From Akkermansiaceae bacterium (GTDB taxonomy: Bacteria > Verrucomicrobiota > Verrucomicrobiia > Verrucomicrobiales > Akkermansiaceae), in NCBI GenBank assembly GCA_029288115.1, contig JARFPV010000067.1, positions 1 through 8,382 of the forward strand: 8,382 bases of DNA, in the 5' to 3' direction. A program made the translations under genes and the position numbers. The notes beneath the pieces were generated by a model. The model ran no database searches. It had not been told where the DNA came from and was given only the letters and a program-made list of their open reading frames with translations. Below are positions 1 to 6,926 of the stretch, in pieces. Within the stretch, counting starts at the first letter, position 1; every line of letters begins with the position of its first letter.

Positions 1-86
1 CCTGAGATTGGCTCAAAGGCAACTAAAGAATTTTAAAATTTTTGAATCGGAATGGTTAATGATTGGCCAATTGGGCACTGCCTGCA
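1..86. other. Non-coding left edge
   Basis: This stretch lies downstream of the stop codon of the minus-strand pseudoprotease gene. It is AT-rich and holds two perfect short palindromes, an A/T-only one at 29-40 and ATTGGCCAAT at 62-71. Neither has a loop or a following T-run that would make it a convincing terminator for the minus-strand operon. No coding frame is supported here. Confidence 0.6.
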
Positions 87-1346
87 TTACCGTTCTGATT
101 CGTCACGCTTCAGCTTTCGTAGCTGTTCTTCCACCTTTCTGAGAACATCGAGATTGTGCTCGTCGTTGGTGTCAATATCACCCAGTAATCGACGAACCTC
201 GGCCGCCGGATCGTCAATCCCTGCCGATGGTTTCTCTGTTACATTCTGAGCACTCGGTTTAGGATGGACTTTCATTGCTTGGGCAACGGAATTCGCGTCG
301 AATGCCAACATGCGTTGCAGTGTGTCAGTGGGGGTGATGAATGTCTTAATCCGACTACTTCTCGCAATCGTAATACCGACGATTTTTCCATCGAGGTCAA
401 GCACCGGAGCACCGACGTCGTTGGGGTCAATTGCCATGTCGGATTGAACAACGCTTGGGAAATCGGAGCGCACCCGGTTGATGGAAGTTCCCATGCGCTG
501 CATCCGCTCCATACGTGCACGGGGCACACGCTGGATGTTGGCATTATCGGCACGGGAGCCAAGTTTGACGGTGGCGTTCTTTTCTTCCTCGCCTCTACGA
601 AATCGCACGATGATTTCCGAGCCTGGAACCAGTCGTTGCAGGATGTTGCGCATTTCCATGGCTCCGACGATTGGCGTTTGATCGACAGAAACAACGACGT
701 CTCCGTTGCGCAGTCCTGCCTTCATGGCTGCTGAGTCAGGCATGACACGCATGAGTGGTACGCCGCCTTTTCCAGCCTTGCTGAAGTCCATCATCACCCC
801 GAGATATGCCTTGTCTTTTTCGCGTAAGCTTCGTGATTGTACACTGACGACCCCAAAACCCTCTACCTTGCCATCCGGGCGGGCCAGCGCGAGGAAGCTA
901 CCAAGCTCAGGTTTTGAGCCCTTGGTCAGATCAATGGGTTTCAACGGTGCATCCGAGGTGAGTAGTGCGAGATCATGTTCTGGATAAACGCCAGTGACCT
1001 TGGCCAGGTAAGACTTGCCATCGACTGTGGTGATGGAAACTGCACCGCGTGCATTGGAGACTTCACTCCATTTGGTCAGCACCGCTACATTTGCCTGCTT
1101 GTTGCGCACTGCAGTGCCGAAGGCAACACGTCTGCCCATGATGCTAACAGAGACTGTGCTTGCAGATGCTTTTTTGACAGCTGGCTCCAACGCGTTAAAT
1201 AAGTTGGATGCTTGGGTTTTGAGCCTGGTTTTCTCACGCTTGTTAAGCTGCCCATATGGATCGGGCATGCGGATACCATCCTGTGCTTCAGCACTAAGAC
1301 TAGTGGCTGTCAGCAGGGCGAGTGCAGTAATCTTGGTTTTGGTCAT
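87..1346 (-). CDS. Exported HtrA-like pseudoprotease with PDZ domain inserted in the protease fold
   Basis: This is a 419-residue exported protein related to trypsin-like HtrA proteases but apparently inactive. The ATG at 1346 is chosen because it starts a clean signal peptide (residues 1-21, cleavage after AEA); an in-frame ATG at 1400 would bury that signal behind 18 extra residues and overlap the upstream gene. Residues about 50-170 match the first part of an HtrA protease, residues about 180-265 form a PDZ domain (AYLGV, then AGLRNGDVVVSVD), and residues about 286-350 resume the protease fold (SDMAIDPNDVGAPVLDLDGK, then IVGITIA). By alignment with the neighbouring active gene, the catalytic His is Ser94, the Asp is kept as Asp125 and the Ser is Val311. 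The C-terminus (about 380-419) is charged and probably helical. It lies 31 bases after the active HtrA gene, so co-transcription is likely. The role is inferred: a substrate-binding or regulatory partner of the active protease. Confidence 0.85.
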   Translation of the reverse strand: MTKTKITALALLTATSLSAEAQDGIRMPDPYGQLNKREKTRLKTQASNLFNALEPAVKKASASTVSVSIMGRRVAFGTAVRNKQANVAVLTKWSEVSNARGAVSITTVDGKSYLAKVTGVYPEHDLALLTSDAPLKPIDLTKGSKPELGSFLALARPDGKVEGFGVVSVQSRSLREKDKAYLGVMMDFSKAGKGGVPLMRVMPDSAAMKAGLRNGDVVVSVDQTPIVGAMEMRNILQRLVPGSEIIVRFRRGEEEKNATVKLGSRADNANIQRVPRARMERMQRMGTSINRVRSDFPSVVQSDMAIDPNDVGAPVLDLDGKIVGITIARSSRIKTFITPTDTLQRMLAFDANSVAQAMKVHPKPSAQNVTEKPSAGIDDPAAEVRRLLGDIDTNDEHNLDVLRKVEEQLRKLKRDESER

Positions 1347-1377
1347 GTTTACAATGATGGATGTGAAGGTGATGAGT

Positions 1378-2376
1378 TTATGGGCGCTTTTTGAGGACAT
1401 CGCCGCGCTTCCCGAGCTTGATCCCGTAGGTCACATTGTCTTCTCCTCGTATGATCCGCACAGTGATAATGTTGCCAGGTTTGTAATTGGTTAGAATGGA
1501 TTGAAGTCTGCGAAGATCCGGAGTTCGGCGACCGTTGATACTACGGATGATGTCGCCCTCACGAACCCCGGCGCGTTGGGCTGGGCTGCCCTCAAACACA
1601 TGGCTGACAGCCACCCCTCCGCGTGCGGATCTCATTGTCTGTATGCCGAGGACGGGAGCGTCAGGGTCATCCAGTGCGCGGCCGCCCAGACGTCCCCACG
1701 TTTCTCCCTTGATCATCCGCTCCCAGTCTTCTCTGAATCCTTCGATGCTGGCATGGTTGTTAGAAGCGAGCGAGTTGCCGATGGATGAGTGAATGCCGAT
1801 GACTTTGCCGTCGAGATCATAAAGCGGGCCACCTGAGTCGCCACCGATGAGTGCGCAATCTGTCGACATAAACTTGTTGATGCTGCGGGCAATGACCCGG
1901 CCAAAACGTACTGGTGGTGTGCGAACGGGGTCGTAGCCACCGGCATGACCGAGGGCGAGCACTAGGTCGCCGGGTTCCAGGTTCTTCGAGTGGCCTATTT
2001 CTGCGAATGGCCAGGGTCCTTTGTCGATAATCTGAACCATGGCTGCATCGCGTGTGTAGTTTGCGCCGAGCACTTTGCCACGTGCTTGCTTGCCGTTAGG
2101 AAATACTACCGTGATTTCTTCAGCACCTCGCACCACGTGACCGGCTGTGAGTATCAACCCTTCCTTGTTGACGATCACGCCACTGCCAGACGCTCCATTT
2201 TTTGCTGAAAATAGAGAGACCGTGGCGGGAAGGACTTTTTTGACCGTCGCTATGGCTTTCGTTTGGATGGCCTTGAGATCCTCCACCGTCTTTGCCATGG
2301 GGTTGGCGGCAACAGGCTGGAAGCCAGCTGCGAGCAGACAAATTGATAGCGATGAAATAAGGATGTGCCGGGTCAT
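1378..2376 (-). CDS. Exported HtrA/DegP-type serine protease with one C-terminal PDZ domain
   Basis: This 332-residue protein is a periplasmic serine endopeptidase of the S1C (HtrA/Deg) type, a family that degrades or senses misfolded envelope proteins. A signal peptide occupies residues 1-24 (hydrophobic LISSLSICLLAAGF, cleavage near VAA). The protease domain spans about 40-205 with the full triad: His80 in ILTAGHVV, Asp110 in TRDAAMV and Ser181 in GGDSGGP. A linker rich in charged residues and Trp (about 207-235) leads to one PDZ domain (about 240-325) with the ligand-binding loop PVLGI and the typical AGVREGDIIRSING stretch. It has one PDZ rather than the two of E. coli DegP, so it is closer to DegS in domain layout but lacks an uncleaved membrane anchor as far as can be seen. 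It is the first gene of a two-gene minus-strand unit, divergent from the PBP genes. No clear ribosome binding site precedes the ATG. The specific substrate is unknown. Confidence 0.92.
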   Translation of the reverse strand: MTRHILISSLSICLLAAGFQPVAANPMAKTVEDLKAIQTKAIATVKKVLPATVSLFSAKNGASGSGVIVNKEGLILTAGHVVRGAEEITVVFPNGKQARGKVLGANYTRDAAMVQIIDKGPWPFAEIGHSKNLEPGDLVLALGHAGGYDPVRTPPVRFGRVIARSINKFMSTDCALIGGDSGGPLYDLDGKVIGIHSSIGNSLASNNHASIEGFREDWERMIKGETWGRLGGRALDDPDAPVLGIQTMRSARGGVAVSHVFEGSPAQRAGVREGDIIRSINGRRTPDLRRLQSILTNYKPGNIITVRIIRGEDNVTYGIKLGKRGDVLKKRP

Positions 2377-2421
2377 ACTTGAAATGGATTATGTGATTGA
2401 ACGTTCTTTACCTACATAGCG

Positions 2422-2482
2422 TTGCACTTTTTTTGCATTGTTCCAATTATTTTACGGCAATGCTGGTCGAATCGGGTAGAAT
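2422..2482 (+). promoter_or_regulatory. Candidate sigma70-type promoters for the PBP operon
   Basis: Two alternatives are visible. The first is TTGCAC at 2422-2427 with a 17-base spacer to AATTAT at 2445-2450 (four of six matches to each consensus). The second is TAGAAT at 2477-2482 (five of six to TATAAT) but with only a poor -35 at non-ideal spacing. The same TAGAAT hexamer is seen upstream of the small gene at 6927. Starts from these would give leaders of roughly 55-90 bases. Confidence 0.3.
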
Positions 2483-2492
2483 GGACTATTGT

Positions 2493-2526
2493 CTCGCGGG
2501 CTCGCTACTGGCGAAAATCTCGCGAG
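2493..2526 (+). promoter_or_regulatory. GC-rich inverted repeat in the PBP leader
   Basis: CTCGCG at 2493-2498 pairs perfectly with CGCGAG at 2521-2526, and inside it TCGC (2502-2505) can pair with GCGA (2511-2514) around a five-base loop. A competing pairing joins GCTCGC (2500-2505) with GCGAGC (2522-2527), so two mutually exclusive folds are possible. The element lies about 20 bases before the ATG at 2546. It could be a leader structure or an operator; nothing in the sequence decides between them. Confidence 0.3.
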
Positions 2527-2545
2527 CTCTCATAGAGATATCAGT

Positions 2546-4909
2546 ATGGCAGCTAGGAAATCCAGTTCAAGATCGCGCAGTAGTGCTCGCAAGCCCGCGC
2601 GTAAGTCCGCTAGGAAGTCTGCCCGTAAAACCGCACGCAAACGTGGCAATCGCCGGAGAAAACCAGCCGCTAAAAAGCATGGTCTGATATTTAAGCTCTT
2701 CTTCTGGCCGTTCCTGCTGCTTGCCCATTTCACCCGGAATTGGCACCCGGTGCTCAAGTGGCCCGCCAGAGCGGCAGGAAGTGTGGCACTGACGATGTTG
2801 ATCTGCCTGATGCTCGTTGCAGCCGTTTATTATGTTCGCGCTACTCAGTATAATCTCGATAAAGCATCTGAAATGCCGGCCCGCACGCTGGTTTATGCCC
2901 GTGACGGGCGCACTGAGTTGGGTCGTCTCCACGGTGATAACCGCTACTTGGTGAAGCACGACCATGTGGCAAAGAATTTTCGCAATGCCCTGATCTCACG
3001 GGAGGATGCCCGTTTCCATGACCACTTCGGTATCGATGTCAAGGGGGTGATTCGGGCCACTGTCGAGAACATCAAGCGGCGTCGGCTCGCTCAAGGTGGT
3101 TCCACCATCAGTATCCAGCTTGCGGAGAACACATGGTTTCCTCCCGATACAGGGAAGAAAAAATCGACGCTCAGTTTGATCGACCAAAAACTCTTGGAAA
3201 TGGCACTGGCCTGGAGGATTGAACGGCGCTACGAGAAATCGGAGATCCTGGAGCATTATATGAATCGCATTTTCTGGGGACATTCGATCCGTGGTGTGGA
3301 GTCGGCATCGCGCACTTACTTTGAAAAACCAGCGAGCAAGATCACCCTGTCCGAGGCAGCGATGCTTGCGGGAATTATCCGGGGGCCGAATGCTTTTTCG
3401 CCATTCAAAGACATTGAGGCTGCCACCCGCGAGCGTGACGTTACATTGGGAAGAATGGTCAAGTATGGCCACATCACGCAGGAGCAGGCGGACGCTGCGA
3501 AAAAGGAACCACTCAAGGTGCGGCCAAAGCACCGGCGTGTGGTGCAGGAAACCTACGTCATGGATGCCGTACGCCGTGAGCTTGACCGCATACTGGAGGA
3601 GCAAAACATCCAGGATGGTGGGCTCACTGTGATCACAACAATCGATCACACCATCCAACGCGCCGCCGAACTATCGATGGAACGTAACCTTGTGAGTGTG
3701 GAGAAAACCCCCGGTTACCGACACCAGACACGCAGGCAGTGGCAGAAGCTTCCGAGCGGTCGGGCAGGTGAACCACGTTATCTCCAGGGCGCCTGTGTCG
3801 TTATCGAAAACCGATCCGGTGCCGTGCTCTCCGTGGTGGGGGGGCGAGATGCCAATGAGTCCAAGTATAATCGCGCAATCCAAGCTGAGCGACAGATCGG
3901 CTCTGTGTTCAAACCCTTCGTTTATCTAACATCATTTAATCGGGGTATGATGCCCAAGACGTGGATATCTGACGGCCGCATCAGACCGGGCGAAATCAGA
4001 GGTGCTCCCCGGTCATGGTCGCCATCCAACTCCGATGGGAAATACGGCAGCTATGTAACAGCTGAAGACGCACTTGTTAGATCGAGAAACACCTCGTCGG
4101 TCCGCGTCGGCAACTACGCAGGAATAGACGATGTGAACGAAACGGCCAAAGACGTGGGTTTTATCCAAGGCATTCCCAAAACCCCCTCGTCCTACTTGGG
4201 CTCATGGGAAGCCACTCCCTGGCAGGTTGCGAGCGCTTACACCGTCTTTCCGAATAATGGCGACTGGTACCGGCCTTACATGATCCAGGAAATCCGTAAC
4301 GCCAAGGGCGAGCGGGTCTATCCGGGGAAAGGGGACTCGGGAAAACTCATGGCCGTTGTCGCGGAGCCGGGTGCCACCTGGTGTGTATCCAACACACTTC
4401 AGCAAGTTGTTGACCGTGGCACGGGCCGCAAAGTCCGATCACTTGGATACAAGGCTCCCTGTGCAGGTAAAACGGGCACCACGGACGACTACAAGGATGC
4501 CTGGTTTGCGGGTTACACAGGCACTCTGACATGCGCCGTCTGGGTGGGTATGGACCGACCCCAGAGAATCATCAACCGCGGCTACGGCTCTACCCTCGCA
4601 GCCCCCATCTGGGTGGACGTAATGAAGACCGCTGGTCGGCTGGGGTATGCCACGCCGCAGTTCAAGCCACTGCGTTTGCGTACTGCCTCACTTTGCCGGT
4701 GGTCCGCCAAGCGAGCCACCCAGGGCTGTGCCGTACATCGGTCTGCCTACACCGCAGAAGTGCCCGCCGACATGCTCCCTCGCGAGCGTGACTACTGCAC
4801 CATTCATCCATTGCGTGCCCTGCCACCCGGTGGTGGCAGCCGCCGACCACCCCCGCGTGCTGTGCCAGTTCATCCAGACCGCCCCCCACGTGCAATCCCC
4901 GTTGAGTAG
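2546..4909 (+). CDS. Bifunctional class A penicillin-binding protein (glycosyltransferase/transpeptidase)
   Basis: This 787-residue inner-membrane protein polymerises lipid II into glycan strands and cross-links the peptides in the periplasm. The ATG at 2546 is preferred over a TTG at 2489, which would run through the leader inverted repeat. Residues 1-46 are a very basic cytoplasmic tail, followed by a hydrophobic patch (47-62) and a membrane helix (about 79-97). The glycosyltransferase domain (about 120-310) has EDARFHDHFG with catalytic Glu153, GGSTISIQLAEN (184-195), QKLLE (214-218) and KSEILEHYMN. Two usually basic positions differ: Glu194 stands where QLxKN has Lys, and Gln214 where RKxxE has Arg. 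The transpeptidase domain (about 410-695) has SVFK with nucleophile Ser453 and Lys456, SRN (513-515) and KTGT (642-645). The tail has Cys717, Cys728 and Cys751 in a C-x10-C-x22-C-x2-H pattern, then a Pro/Arg-rich end. It leads the operon with the next PBP gene. Confidence 0.95.
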   Translation: MAARKSSSRSRSSARKPARKSARKSARKTARKRGNRRRKPAAKKHGLIFKLFFWPFLLLAHFTRNWHPVLKWPARAAGSVALTMLICLMLVAAVYYVRATQYNLDKASEMPARTLVYARDGRTELGRLHGDNRYLVKHDHVAKNFRNALISREDARFHDHFGIDVKGVIRATVENIKRRRLAQGGSTISIQLAENTWFPPDTGKKKSTLSLIDQKLLEMALAWRIERRYEKSEILEHYMNRIFWGHSIRGVESASRTYFEKPASKITLSEAAMLAGIIRGPNAFSPFKDIEAATRERDVTLGRMVKYGHITQEQADAAKKEPLKVRPKHRRVVQETYVMDAVRRELDRILEEQNIQDGGLTVITTIDHTIQRAAELSMERNLVSVEKTPGYRHQTRRQWQKLPSGRAGEPRYLQGACVVIENRSGAVLSVVGGRDANESKYNRAIQAERQIGSVFKPFVYLTSFNRGMMPKTWISDGRIRPGEIRGAPRSWSPSNSDGKYGSYVTAEDALVRSRNTSSVRVGNYAGIDDVNETAKDVGFIQGIPKTPSSYLGSWEATPWQVASAYTVFPNNGDWYRPYMIQEIRNAKGERVYPGKGDSGKLMAVVAEPGATWCVSNTLQQVVDRGTGRKVRSLGYKAPCAGKTGTTDDYKDAWFAGYTGTLTCAVWVGMDRPQRIINRGYGSTLAAPIWVDVMKTAGRLGYATPQFKPLRLRTASLCRWSAKRATQGCAVHRSAYTAEVPADMLPRERDYCTIHPLRALPPGGGSRRPPPRAVPVHPDRPPRAIPVE
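2585..2641 (+). repeat. In-frame repeat encoding ARK[P/S/T] units in the PBP tail
   Basis: Residues 14-32 of the PBP consist of consecutive four-residue units of the form Ala-Arg-Lys followed by Pro, Ser or Thr, ending in ARK. The codons vary from unit to unit (both CGN/AGG for Arg and AAA/AAG for Lys), so the repeat is kept at protein level rather than being a fresh DNA duplication. The composition resembles histone H1 or H3 tails. Confidence 0.75.
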
Positions 4910-4950
4910 CGACTTCAGCTTCTTGGAATTTGTAGTTTAAATCTTAAAAC

Positions 4951-6612
4951 TTGATAGCAAACGTGTCCTGGAAACCATCCAAGAAACCCTCCAAGTTTCC
5001 CGATTGGGTGCCGTTGCGTCTTCGGGGTATCATTCGCTGGCTCATCAAGTGGGGGCTGGTCTCGCTGACGGTATTGCTTGCAGTGGGGCTGTTCTATTTT
5101 TACCTCGCGCTGAAGTATGACCTATCGGATGTCGCTCAGATGCCGGAGAGATCGGTGGTGCTGGATCGCCACGGAATCGAGTTCGCAGCCATTCACGGTG
5201 AGCGCCGCAGGCTGATCACGAGGGAGGAAATCCCAGAGGTGATGGTGCAGGCGCTGCTTGCACGCGAGGACTTGCGGTTTCCCGAGCATTCAGGCATCGA
5301 TGCCAGGGGGCTCGCCAGGGCAACTGTTAGAAACATCAAAGATATGTCATTCACTCAGGGTGCGTCCACCCTGACCATGCAACTGACGCGCAACACCTAT
5401 GAACTGCGCGCCAAATCATTGCACCGCAAGTTTTTGGAAATGGCAATCACCCTGCGTATTGAAGCACGGTATGATAAAGACGAGATACTGACTCATTATT
5501 TGAACCGAATCTATTTCGGTGCCGGGTGCCATGGCGTTGAGGAGGCCGCACAAACTTATTTTGGCCGTGCAGCCAGTGAACTCAATACTGGCGAATGCGC
5601 GCTGCTGGTGGGGATCATCCGCGGGCCACATTTATTTTCACCGCTGAGAAATATTGATGGGGCGAAGTTGCAACGAGATGAAGTGTTAGATCGTATGGTA
5701 GTCTGTGGGTTCCTTACCGAGGAGGAAAGAACGAAAGCGATCAATGAACCTATCCGCCTGATTGCTGAAACCGAAAGAAATAGAAATAGCTCATATCTAC
5801 GCGAGACGATTCGAACTCAGCTCCAGATTATTTTGGAAAAACAGGATATCCGTGCCGGTGGCTTGCGTATCCATACCACCGTTGATGCAGCCATGCAGAA
5901 ACGCCTCCAGTCCAGGCTGTCGCAGCCTTTCCCCGGCGTTGAGGAGGGCAGCAGTTCCAGCTTGCAAGCGGCTTTTGTCTCTCTGGACTCCGATACTGGA
6001 GGTATTCTCGCTCTCTGCGGTGGTAGAGACTACAAGGTATCGCAGTATAATCTCGCCTACAACGCCCGCCGCGACCTTGGCCCGGCTTTCACGCCATTCC
6101 TAACAGCAATGGCGCTTGAGCGTAGTAAGCTCGCAATCGATGGGCAGCCGGTTCAAACCGGGCGCCAGTTAGGTGTTGAGGAAACGATCCGATTAAGTAA
6201 GCGTCTTGGGTTCAGTGGTCCCTTCTCTCAGACCGAAGATCTTTACCGGGGTATCATCGCGGCCAGCCCGATCGAGCTTGCACGTGCTGCAGCCACTCTG
6301 TGTGCTGGTGGTAAGCAACCGGATACCTATGTCATTTCCAAAATCACGGATGCGTCAGGGCGTTCACTGTATCAGCGAAATCCATCGGTTACCCAAGTGA
6401 TCCGCAAGGATGCCGCAGACGAGGCAGCAGAACTGTTTTTTAAAACCGGCAAGGCATTTACCGCAGTCACATCGTCGCGCCATGATGCTTGGGCTGTGTC
6501 TTCGGATGAAAAAAACGTATCGATGCTCTGGCTCGGACACGACAAGCCTCAGAAGATCGCCCCGTCTTCTACGATCAAGAAAACCTTGGACGAACTCATC
6601 TCAAGTCAGTGA
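4951..6612 (+). CDS. Class A PBP-like glycosyltransferase with degenerate transpeptidase domain
   Basis: This 553-residue membrane protein is a paralogue of the preceding PBP. The start must be a non-ATG codon, TTG 4951 or GTG 4963, because the first in-frame ATG (residue 64) would remove the membrane helix (about 36-54). Neither start has a clear ribosome binding site. The glycosyltransferase domain (about 70-260) is complete: EDLRFPEHSG with Glu106, GASTLTMQLTRN (137-148), RKFLE (159-163) and KDEILTHYLN. The transpeptidase-like part (about 335-535) is shortened and inactive by sequence: where the partner has GSVFKPF, this protein has GPAFTPF, so the nucleophilic Ser is Pro378 and the Lys is Thr381. 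The stretch carrying SRN is missing, and KTGT is replaced by KAFT or offset (a KTGK lies at 498-501). The Cys-containing tail is absent. The frame is open throughout, so this is a maintained protein rather than a fresh pseudogene. It probably makes glycan strands without cross-linking them, perhaps together with its neighbour 41 bases upstream. Confidence 0.9.
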   Translation: MIANVSWKPSKKPSKFPDWVPLRLRGIIRWLIKWGLVSLTVLLAVGLFYFYLALKYDLSDVAQMPERSVVLDRHGIEFAAIHGERRRLITREEIPEVMVQALLAREDLRFPEHSGIDARGLARATVRNIKDMSFTQGASTLTMQLTRNTYELRAKSLHRKFLEMAITLRIEARYDKDEILTHYLNRIYFGAGCHGVEEAAQTYFGRAASELNTGECALLVGIIRGPHLFSPLRNIDGAKLQRDEVLDRMVVCGFLTEEERTKAINEPIRLIAETERNRNSSYLRETIRTQLQIILEKQDIRAGGLRIHTTVDAAMQKRLQSRLSQPFPGVEEGSSSSLQAAFVSLDSDTGGILALCGGRDYKVSQYNLAYNARRDLGPAFTPFLTAMALERSKLAIDGQPVQTGRQLGVEETIRLSKRLGFSGPFSQTEDLYRGIIAASPIELARAAATLCAGGKQPDTYVISKITDASGRSLYQRNPSVTQVIRKDAADEAAELFFKTGKAFTAVTSSRHDAWAVSSDEKNVSMLWLGHDKPQKIAPSSTIKKTLDELISSQ

Positions 6613-6926
6613 ATTTTTCTGATTTGGGACTAAGCTTTGATTGAGTTGGATATCAAATAAGCGAGATTATCGGTTTTGCTCTTCAGTCAGAGCGAGGATG
6701 TTTTGCCGTGGATTGAGACGCAGGTGCGATTGCTCCAGGTCGGGATCGATGTGCAAATGTGTGCTGAGGCCATTGCTTGCAGCTGAGTGTTTTGCTGATC
6801 TGTATAATCATCAAAATTCTGCAGTAAGGGATATGTAATTTTACACTTGTTAGAACCATTGGTGATGAGCTTGAGGGCTGTTCTCTGAGGGGGGTAGAAT
6901 GCTGGCTCAATCTAACCCAAACAAAC
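6613..6926 (+). other. Intergenic stretch with a possible gene remnant
   Basis: About 314 bases separate the second PBP from the small exported protein, with no gene I can call. One frame, 6661-6786, stays open for 41 codons between two stops (TAA 6658-6660 and TGA 6784-6786) and reads like real protein (VLLFSQSEDVLPWIE, then TQVRLLQVGIDV), with mostly G or C at third positions. It has no ATG start before its single internal Met and no ribosome binding site, so it may be the decayed end of a lost gene. A GCTCT/AGAGC hairpin (6678-6682 with 6689-6693) and a TTTGAT/ATCAAA repeat (6636-6641 with 6652-6657) are too weak to call terminators. A perfect TATAAT at 6803-6808 has only a poorly spaced TTGCAG upstream. 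Confidence 0.4.
6871..6900 (+). promoter_or_regulatory. Candidate promoter for the small exported protein
   Basis: TTGAGG at 6871-6876 is separated by 18 bases from TAGAAT at 6895-6900, matching the sigma70 consensus at four and five of six positions. Transcription would begin near 6907, giving a leader of about 20 A/C-rich bases before the ATG at 6927 with no Shine-Dalgarno sequence. This suggests the gene is transcribed on its own rather than as part of the PBP operon. Confidence 0.45.

Larger units (their letters stand above)
2377..2545. promoter_or_regulatory. Divergent intergenic region between protease and PBP operons
   Basis: These 169 bases separate the start of the minus-strand protease operon from the start of the plus-strand PBP operon and must carry promoters for both, unless one is transcribed from further away. 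The centre is AT-rich and the PBP-proximal end is GC-rich with inverted repeats. Plus-strand promoter candidates are listed separately. For the minus strand I found only weak -10-like hexamers without a matching -35, so no specific call is made. No small gene is supported here. Confidence 0.6.

Noticed and set aside
29..71. Palindromes at 29-40 and 62-71 as terminators for the protease operon
   Set aside because: Both are perfect palindromes without a loop, and no GC stem plus T-run is present.
264..734. A 156-codon open frame on the plus strand
   Set aside because: It is antisense to the pseudoprotease gene and rich in His, Cys and Asn without any domain.
1347..1400. Alternative ATG at 1400 for the pseudoprotease
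   Set aside because: It would place 18 residues before a complete signal peptide and overlap the upstream gene; the ATG at 1346 gives a normal export signal.
2996..3658. A 220-codon open frame on the minus strand
   Set aside because: It is antisense to the glycosyltransferase domain of the first PBP and has no signal, motif or sensible composition.
4951..6612. The second PBP as a frameshifted pseudogene
   Set aside because: The frame is open for all 553 codons, the glycosyltransferase motifs are intact and the changes in the transpeptidase are substitutions and in-frame deletions.
6641..6838. A 65-codon frame starting at TTG in the intergenic stretch
   Set aside because: The product is dominated by Arg and Cys, which fits an off-frame reading of the 41-codon segment at 6661-6786; no ribosome binding site or start context supports it.
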